From Nitrososphaerales archaeon TH526 (GTDB taxonomy: Archaea; Thermoproteota; Nitrososphaeria; Nitrososphaerales; Nitrososphaeraceae): a stretch of 19,861 bases of DNA. The stretch lies in assembly GCA_014523665.1 (NCBI GenBank), contig JAATVR010000140.1, forward strand, positions 1 to 19,861. The letters run 5' to 3'. Position numbers and translations under genes: made by a program. Each line of letters opens with the position of its first letter. The first letter of the stretch is position 1. Shown here in pieces: positions 14,868 through 19,861 of this stretch. The notes under the pieces were generated by a model. The model was not told where the DNA came from. It searched no databases and was given only the letters and a program-made list of their open reading frames with translations.

Positions 14868-15097
14868 TCGGATTTTCTATCATATCAGAAATATTGTCTG
14901 AAAAATCGGTCTCTTACAGTTGTGTGGCGCGCCAGATTATAAATATTCTCAAACGGGATATTTGATGTGTAGAGTTGCTTGGCTCAATGGACATGATTCA
15001 GTCTAGGGCCATGCCAATTTTCGAGTAACTTAAGTCTGCATAAGAAAGAACTGTCCCATTCTTGTATTATGTAGAGTTGCATATAATACATAGGTAG

Positions 15098-17341
15098 TTG
15101 TTTACTCGACAAACTTTTATCGCACCATCATGTAGCGTTGCTCGTATGACAGAGCTGATTTCCCCTCCTACGGATTGGAAGTTCCGGCTGAGTCTCAGCG
15201 CTTCTGACCTTTCATCTAAATTGAGCTCCAGTCAACATCGCCTATTGTCGATTAAAAGCTATCTCGACGGCACATCCAGAATTTATTCCGGCGTCTCTGT
15301 CAAGGATGAGGGCCTCGGTGGAGGATGGGATGGCCATATTACCCCGCAAGATCTCACTACCACACTAGGTAAGAAATTCCGCCTCACTGCCTTAGACTGC
15401 TTCGAGGAAGGACGCACTATGTTCTGTGCGGCCGCTTGGGTGGAGAACAAGGCCGGAGTCAAGTGGAACTGGACCTGGGATAAGACTCCTAGTAAGCTCA
15501 ATGCCAAGCTGCAAAAAGAGGAGGGGAAACTCATCAGCATCCGTGCTTACAAGACTACTATCGGCGGGACCCTCACCACTGCGGCCATTCGTTACTGCGC
15601 CATCTGGGTCAAGGATGATGGCATAGTCGAATGGGACTGGATCCCAGACACGGTAGAGGACTCCATCTCTGACACGCTGGACGCAGAGTCTGCCCAGCTG
15701 ATCTCTATTGACAACCTCGATAACGAGACCTGGCTCGGTGATGGCGAGCATTTCTGCGCCGTCTGGTACAGGAATGTCACGGGACAGGTTTCGTTTTGGA
15801 ACATTGGATTAAGCAAGACAGAGCTCCCCAAAGAGCCGCCCAAGTTCTGCTCTTGGGGATTCGACGTGAGCTATTGCTCCAAGAATCGTTTCGTGAGCGT
15901 GATGGAACAATTCCCCAAGCCGGATGATCCGAACCTTGCCAGCCTGATGACTATGAGCGGGAGCGCGGACGCTACCCTCAACGATGACCTGACGCAAAAT
16001 ATCACCTGGAACCTCAGCGAGCAGAATCTGGTGAGCGAACAGGTAGACTTGGAGAGCGCCTTCATGTTTACCGTAGAAGAGGGCGGCTGGAGCTGGTGGT
16101 CGGCAAATTTCCCGAACCCTTCCGGCCCCACATTATTCGGCCTGCCGCTTTCGCTGGCTGCTTCACAGGCCTACAACTCTACGCCGATCTGGAATAAACC
16201 GGGGAAGGTCGGCGTCTTCTTGCTCGAAGCTGTTTCGTCCGGCGGTAAGCATCAATTCCTGCTGTCGCAAGCGGTCATCACGCAGGCAGGGTTCCCAACG
16301 CCTCCGACGCTTCCCATCAAGTGGCCAGTGTTTCTGGGGATTCAGGCGCCGGTCGAGATCATCAAGCTCACCAACGGAAAGTACTGGGGAACGGTGGCTG
16401 GCCAGGTGATCAATGGCACAGGCAGGAAGCTCGACATTACAAACGTCAAAGTCAAACTGAAAGACCAGAACAATGTGACTGTGCACAAGAGCTATTTCAC
16501 CAAAAAAATGAGGATCGAGCAGGACGTGCTTGGGCAGGAGATAAAGCCGCCGCTTGACGGCCCGGTTTCCGATAGCGATGCTCCGCTGCCGAAATTCTAT
16601 GATGGCTTTGAAGTGCCGCGCACCTTTACGAAGGGCACGCTTAAAGTCCAGGCCAACGTAAAATTCCGCGATGGCAATCTTGAATGCTACGGCGACGAAC
16701 GCACCCTGACTGTGGGGTGCGTGACAGGTACGGTAATGGACCGGCTGCCGGTGGATGTCCCCGTCATCAATGGAGTATATGATCCCAGTTACCGCTGGCA
16801 TTGGGACAATGGTTTGGGCGGAACCAGTTTCAACGTGCATTCCAGCCCTTGGGAGCGCTACCATTATGACGTGGCCGTGCGCAATCCGAGCAATAAGACC
16901 TATACGGGTGATCCGGGCGAGAACGGCAACTATTACTGCTGGGGCCAGCCCGTGTTTTCCATGAGTTCCGGGACTGTGACTTTCGTCACCAACGGTTATG
17001 AAGATAACAACGGCAACAAGCAGGACAAGCTAGGAAATTCTAATATCGTCGTGATCCGAAACGATGCCGGTTGGTATCACGTGTACGCGCATTTCCAACA
17101 AGACACCATCCTCGTAGAGCCGGCAAAGCCGGGAGATCCACCCGTCGTCGTCGTCCCGGGCCAACAGTTGGGAGTCGTTGGCAACTCCGGCGGGAGCAGC
17201 GAGCCGCACCTGCACGTCGGGATCAGAGGCCGTGACATCCACGGATTCATCCGCAGTCTGCCGATGAAATTCCAGAAGGTAAAGAATGGTGCGGGAAAGA
17301 CGGTTTCAGGTGTGCTTGCCACCGATGATTTTTATGACTAG
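15098..17341 (+). CDS. M23-family metallopeptidase with N-terminal tandem-repeat region (horizontally acquired)
   Basis: A 747-residue protein. Residues about 25-235 contain four ~50-residue repeats (W-x-W, then a helix, then L-I-S-I, then F-x-A-x-W; e.g. KLISIRAYKT and AQLISIDNLD), like bacterial tandem-repeat domains found in secreted proteins. Residues about 405-540 look like a beta-sandwich linker. The C-terminus is an M23 (lysostaphin-like) zinc peptidase: RYHYDVAV (587-594, zinc ligands probably His589/Asp591), HVYAH (661-665, catalytic His665) and HLH (704-706). The first motif departs slightly from the usual HxGxD. M23 enzymes cut peptidoglycan cross-links, which archaea lack. No clear signal peptide is seen from TTG 15098 or the internal ATG 15146. 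The gene is strikingly richer in G and C than everything around it, with different codon choice, pointing to recent transfer from bacteria. Confidence 0.8.
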   Translation: MFTRQTFIAPSCSVARMTELISPPTDWKFRLSLSASDLSSKLSSSQHRLLSIKSYLDGTSRIYSGVSVKDEGLGGGWDGHITPQDLTTTLGKKFRLTALDCFEEGRTMFCAAAWVENKAGVKWNWTWDKTPSKLNAKLQKEEGKLISIRAYKTTIGGTLTTAAIRYCAIWVKDDGIVEWDWIPDTVEDSISDTLDAESAQLISIDNLDNETWLGDGEHFCAVWYRNVTGQVSFWNIGLSKTELPKEPPKFCSWGFDVSYCSKNRFVSVMEQFPKPDDPNLASLMTMSGSADATLNDDLTQNITWNLSEQNLVSEQVDLESAFMFTVEEGGWSWWSANFPNPSGPTLFGLPLSLAASQAYNSTPIWNKPGKVGVFLLEAVSSGGKHQFLLSQAVITQAGFPTPPTLPIKWPVFLGIQAPVEIIKLTNGKYWGTVAGQVINGTGRKLDITNVKVKLKDQNNVTVHKSYFTKKMRIEQDVLGQEIKPPLDGPVSDSDAPLPKFYDGFEVPRTFTKGTLKVQANVKFRDGNLECYGDERTLTVGCVTGTVMDRLPVDVPVINGVYDPSYRWHWDNGLGGTSFNVHSSPWERYHYDVAVRNPSNKTYTGDPGENGNYYCWGQPVFSMSSGTVTFVTNGYEDNNGNKQDKLGNSNIVVIRNDAGWYHVYAHFQQDTILVEPAKPGDPPVVVVPGQQLGVVGNSGGSSEPHLHVGIRGRDIHGFIRSLPMKFQKVKNGAGKTVSGVLATDDFYD

Positions 17342-18216
17342 CCCATACTCCTGGTCACTAGAAATGTCGCCACTGGTTCTCCGGCCGCGAATAGTAATAC
17401 TTAAAGATGATTCGATTTCCTTACTCTTCCCTCCACAGCCATGAGTTAAGATACACTAGAAACCCTCTCAATGCCAGCATATACTCCAATCTACAGGAAA
17501 CAAGAAAGCCGAAAAATATGCAATTCAGTAGATCTGGTGATGGCCTCTTGATTTTTATGCAATACTTACCCTCTGGGATTCATTCCCTAGTGAACAGTTC
17601 TAATTACTGGAATAGACATTTACTATTATTACAGAAGAAAGTTATGGAACCTGACGCAGAGGGCACTCGAGGTAAGAAAAAGGATTACCTCATATGATAA
17701 ATTATCAGTATAGGACTTTTCTCTTTAATACTGATGATATTCACCCCTACAGCCCAATCGTCGGAAAGGATTTATTCTGAGTAACCTGAGGAATCTATTG
17801 TACCACAATTGTGAGGTACATGAGGTACATGAAGTTTGATAATTCAAGCAGCCTGACATCCTAGGAATCAATAAAAATATAGAATGAGTTTTCATGAGTC
17901 TGCAAACAATCTATGAATTGCATAGTCCAGCTAAAGCAGAAGGGACTATTTTAAGACTAATCTTTCAGGATATCGATGGAATATATATTGAAATCAGAAT
18001 ACTACTAGTGATTAAGTATAAAGACCCGAGATAATTGACAATCAGACAGATCCCTAATCGTTCTCTTGACTTGGTTTTAATCAATATAGTATGATTGGTT
18101 GTTCAAGCCTAACTTCGTCATTGACATCAGCCAACATATATCTCAAACAATCTTTGAAGAAGTAGATCCTCTCATTCCATCCACAATACCATTTTCAATG
18201 CTATTAGTATTTTGTT
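17342..18216. other. AT-rich intergenic stretch
   Basis: About 0.9 kb between the M23 gene and the next gene. A frame at 17407-17697 has no protein-like pattern and was not called. A palindromic site lies at 17799-17820, with a tandem 9-base repeat beside it. Nothing else was recognised. Confidence 0.5.
17799..17829. promoter_or_regulatory. Palindromic site with adjoining tandem repeat, possible operator
   Basis: TGTACC and GGTACA flank a perfect inner palindrome CACAATTGTG (offset by one base). TGAGGTACA is then repeated in tandem at 17812-17820 and 17821-17829. The symmetry is typical of regulator-binding sites, but no nearby promoter is evident. Confidence 0.35.
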
Positions 18217-18546
18217 TTGGTATCATATATGATTTCTGTTATAGGGCTAGTTAATAAGCGAAGAAACAATTCAACTATTCTCAACAATGGTGATGTCGGA
18301 ACAGAGCCCAATGTAAAACGTCATATATTAAATCATATTTATTCGTCATTTGAAGTTTTGAACGATAAACTACAGAAAAGAGATATGGAGTTTATCAAGA
18401 ATAAATTATCATATTCAGGAAAGACACAGAAGGCACTATATGAATTCGATCGTAATTGCTGGCAAAAGTATATTTTCGAAGAAATGGTTGAAGACTGTGC
18501 CGGCAATCGGGAACTTGCGAAGATAAACGCAAGGTTGTTAGTCTAG
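18217..18546 (+). CDS. Small hypothetical protein
   Basis: A 109-residue frame from TTG 18217; the in-frame ATG at 18229 is a better start. The product is charged and mostly helical: PNVKRHILNHIYSSFEVLN, KRDMEFIKNKLSYSGKTQKA, LYEFDRNCWQKYIFEEMVED and NRELAKINARLLV. The amphipathic pattern and plausible codon use suggest a real gene. I do not recognise the family. It ends 48 bases before the LLM oxidoreductase, which has its own TATA-like box, so co-transcription is possible but not required. Confidence 0.55.
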   Translation: MVSYMISVIGLVNKRRNNSTILNNGDVGTEPNVKRHILNHIYSSFEVLNDKLQKRDMEFIKNKLSYSGKTQKALYEFDRNCWQKYIFEEMVEDCAGNRELAKINARLLV

Positions 18547-18563
18547 GCCATTGTAAGCAAGTG

Positions 18564-18571
18564 CTTTTTAT
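18564..18571 (+). promoter_or_regulatory. TATA-like box for the LLM oxidoreductase
   Basis: CTTTTTAT ends about 24 bases upstream of the GTG at 18595, the spacing of an archaeal promoter that drives a leaderless transcript. No Shine-Dalgarno sequence precedes the GTG, consistent with this. Confidence 0.4.
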
Positions 18572-18594
18572 CCTATTCTATCGATATCACTCTT

Positions 18595-19548
18595 GTGAAT
18601 GGAATTGCATTTGGGGTACATCTGCCTCTTATAAGATTTGATGGAAGCCATAGGCATTCAAGAGAACAAATTCTTTCATTTGCAGAAAGGGCAGAAAACT
18701 TAGGATATGATTCACTAAGTGTAAACGATCATGTGGTGTTTACCGCAAGTTGGTTAGACGCTGTAGCCACGTTGGCTGCAGTTGCAGGAACCACCAGTAA
18801 GATAAAACTAGGAACTTCCATTTTAAACATAGTTATTAGAAATCCTATAGTAGCTGCCAGAACTTTATCTACCATAGATATATTATCTTCTGGAAGACTC
18901 ATTGCAGGCGTCGGGCCTGGTTCATCTAAAAAGGACTACGACGTTTGTGGAATACCCTACGAAGATAGATGGAAAAGATTCGACGAGGCTTTACAGATAT
19001 TACAGACATTTTGGAATACGAAAAGCGGTACGCCGGGGTTAGTAAATTTCGATGGGATTCACTACAAAATGGAGAACGTATCTATTGAACCACAACCAGT
19101 TCAGAAACCTCATCCTCCTGTGTATATAGGCAGTTGGGGTTCTAGAGCAGGTCTTAAGAGAGTAGCAAAGTACGGAGATGGTTGGATGGCATCTGCTTAT
19201 AACATTACACCAGAGAAATTCAAAGAGAGATGGAAGACTCTTCTTTCTTACAGGAGATCCAATAGTAAGGATACCGAATCGTTTCAAAATTCCATGATGA
19301 GTATGTTTGGATACATCGATAATGATAAGGAAAAGGTTCACAAAATGGTAAAAAACATATTATCTCCCGCATTGGGAAGACCACCAGAAGATTTAGAAGA
19401 CCTACTTCTATTTGGATCAGTTGATCATTGTAAAAATAAGATAGATACACTTTGCAATGTCGGAGTCAAGCGCATTCATTTTTGGCCGATATGGGACTTT
19501 AACGAGCAAATAGAAATTTTCAGTAAAGAGATTGCATCAAATTACTAG
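18595..19548 (+). CDS. F420-dependent LLM-class (luciferase-like) oxidoreductase, complete
   Basis: A 317-residue TIM-barrel flavin/F420 oxidoreductase of the luciferase-like family. Characteristic stretches in order: FGVHLPL (residue 6), AENLGYDSLSVNDHVVF, KLGTSILNIVIRNP, LSSGRLIAGVGPGSSKKDY, GIPYEDRWKRFDEAL, PVQKPHPPVYIGSWG and KYGDGWMASAYN. Length is normal for the family. Such enzymes move hydride between reduced F420 (or FMN) and small organic substrates; the substrate cannot be told from sequence. GTG 18595 gives the expected N-terminus. It is the only intact gene of metabolic type in the element. It is a paralogue of the oxidoreductase that the element interrupts, in opposite orientation, and its DNA at the equivalent position does not contain the 17-bp attachment core. 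Confidence 0.85.
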   Translation: MNGIAFGVHLPLIRFDGSHRHSREQILSFAERAENLGYDSLSVNDHVVFTASWLDAVATLAAVAGTTSKIKLGTSILNIVIRNPIVAARTLSTIDILSSGRLIAGVGPGSSKKDYDVCGIPYEDRWKRFDEALQILQTFWNTKSGTPGLVNFDGIHYKMENVSIEPQPVQKPHPPVYIGSWGSRAGLKRVAKYGDGWMASAYNITPEKFKERWKTLLSYRRSNSKDTESFQNSMMSMFGYIDNDKEKVHKMVKNILSPALGRPPEDLEDLLLFGSVDHCKNKIDTLCNVGVKRIHFWPIWDFNEQIEIFSKEIASNY

Positions 19549-19697
19549 ATTATGTATGTGTAGCGATTGTATTCTACTGACTGAAATTCGGTACCTTAAA
19601 TCTTCTTTTGTTAGCTATAAAATATCGCCTTCTGTTCTCAAGATAAAACCCTAGTTCAATAACTTGACTATTGTTAGAGCATACAAGACAGTAATTG

Positions 19698-19709
19698 ATT
19701 ATGTTAACT
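19698..19709 (-). other. Right arm-type motif of the attachment site
   Basis: ATTATGTTAACT is the inverted form of AGTTAACATAAT and matches 255-266 at 11 of 12 bases. It lies 19.5 bp from the centre of the right core, exactly as on the left. Confidence 0.55.
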
Positions 19710-19861
19710 AAAAGTGGTATCATAATCTCCTTTATGTGAGCCCGGACCTACTCCTGCAGCAAATAATCTCCCAGAAGACAAAATATCAATGGATGATAAA
19801 GCTCTACTACAGATAACTGGATTTCTTATGACAATATTCAATATTGAAGTACCAAGTTTTA
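19704..19861 (-). pseudogene. N-terminal part of interrupted F420-dependent LLM oxidoreductase (chromosomal flank)
   Basis: The minus strand reads KLGTSILNIVIRNPVICSRA, then LSSIDILSSGRLFAAGVGPG and SHKGDY, matching the complete paralogue at 18595-19548. After the junction repeat the frame adds DTTFS from element DNA and stops at TAA (19706-19704). The gene begins beyond the right edge. It probably still has its promoter, so a truncated protein could be made, but it lacks the second half of the barrel, which is at 1-243. Confidence 0.85.
19721..19737. repeat. attR: 17-bp direct repeat at right junction
   Basis: It is identical to 228-244, and outside it the interrupted LLM gene resumes in frame. 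Bases on either side differ between the two copies, which fixes the repeat length at 17. Confidence 0.85.

Larger units (their letters stand above)
13993..15097. other. Long stretch with no intact gene
   Basis: About 1.1 kb of AT-rich DNA. Only two items merit mention: a 27-codon frame for a hydrophobic peptide (14264-14347) and a degraded protein fragment (14733-14867). A run of seven C occurs near 14522-14530. I see no tRNA, rRNA or clear structured RNA. Confidence 0.5.
228..19737. mobile_element. Integrated genetic element (about 19.5 kb) inserted in an LLM oxidoreductase gene
   Basis: The two ends of the window read as two halves of a single minus-strand LLM-family oxidoreductase gene, interrupted at its HKGDY codons. 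An identical 17-bp sequence stands at both junctions (228-244 and 19721-19737). A tyrosine integrase N-terminus lies directly inside the left junction, and symmetric 12-bp motifs flank both cores on the element side. Contents are an integrase fragment, membrane and repeat proteins, an NTPase/TPR receptor-like system, decayed genes, a foreign M23 peptidase and an intact paralogue of the target gene. No replication, virion or conjugation genes are recognisable, so it fits a cryptic integrated element or genomic island better than a provirus or ICE. The boundaries are read directly from sequence; the mechanism is inferred. Confidence 0.85.

Noticed and set aside
16163..16864. Minus-strand frame of 233 codons inside the M23 gene, and several smaller frames
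   Set aside because: High GC content creates long antisense frames. The plus-strand product has recognisable domains and motifs.
17407..17697. Plus-strand frame of 96 codons
   Set aside because: No repeated, domain-like or amphipathic pattern and no promoter or ribosome-binding site. Likely random.
228..19737. Transposon insertion with a target-site duplication
   Set aside because: A 17-bp duplication is long for transposases, the ends lack long terminal inverted repeats, and an integrase fragment sits beside the junction with symmetric arm motifs.

Overview
The window is AT-rich DNA that most resembles the chromosome of a soil ammonia-oxidising archaeon (Nitrososphaeria/Thaumarchaeota, Nitrosocosmicus- or Nitrososphaera-like). 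I infer this from archaeal TATA-like promoters, an archaeal-type tyrosine integrase N-terminus, F420-dependent LLM-family oxidoreductases and the style of the small hypothetical proteins. No database search was possible.

Almost the whole window is one integrated element of about 19.5 kb. The outermost ~230 and ~125 bases are two halves of one minus-strand gene for an F420-dependent (luciferase-like) oxidoreductase. The C-terminal half is at the left edge and the N-terminal half at the right edge. Both halves end in the same 17-bp sequence, CATAATCTCCTTTATGT, at 228-244 and 19721-19737. These look like attL and attR. Just inside each, at exactly the same distance from the core centre, lies one copy of an inverted 12-bp motif AGTTAAYATAAT, a likely arm-binding site. 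The integrase gene beside attL (288-755) keeps only its N-terminal DNA-binding part, so the element is probably stranded.

Layout from left to right: truncated integrase; a HEAT-repeat gene abutting a gene for a C-terminally membrane-anchored protein (808-2427); a small hypothetical gene (2525-2932, minus); an N-terminally membrane-anchored protein (3058-4089). Next comes a divergent pair that shares a glycine-rich motif GNVGGDVxGVGxSGSGNII at both N-termini. One member is a small helical protein (4458-4946, minus). The other is a very large P-loop NTPase (5482-10547) with about 20 copies of a novel ~33-residue helical repeat and 13 TPRs. The large gene is split by one frameshift near 6880. 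This pair has the architecture of an NLR/STAND receptor with a partner effector linked by a shared, possibly amyloid-forming, signalling motif. It is the best candidate in the window for an undescribed conflict or cell-death system.

From 10.55 to 15.1 kb the element is mostly decayed DNA: an IS6-like transposase remnant, one intact hypothetical gene (11249-11941), and fragments of a monooxygenase, a zinc alcohol dehydrogenase, a membrane protein, a probable cupin and others. At 15098-17341 a clearly GC-richer gene encodes a bacterial-type M23 peptidase with an N-terminal tandem-repeat region. It is an evident foreign acquisition and a possible anti-bacterial weapon. The right end carries a small hypothetical gene (18217-18546) and a complete LLM oxidoreductase (18595-19548), a paralogue of the very gene the element has interrupted. 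No replication, capsid, conjugation, CRISPR, rRNA or tRNA genes were seen.
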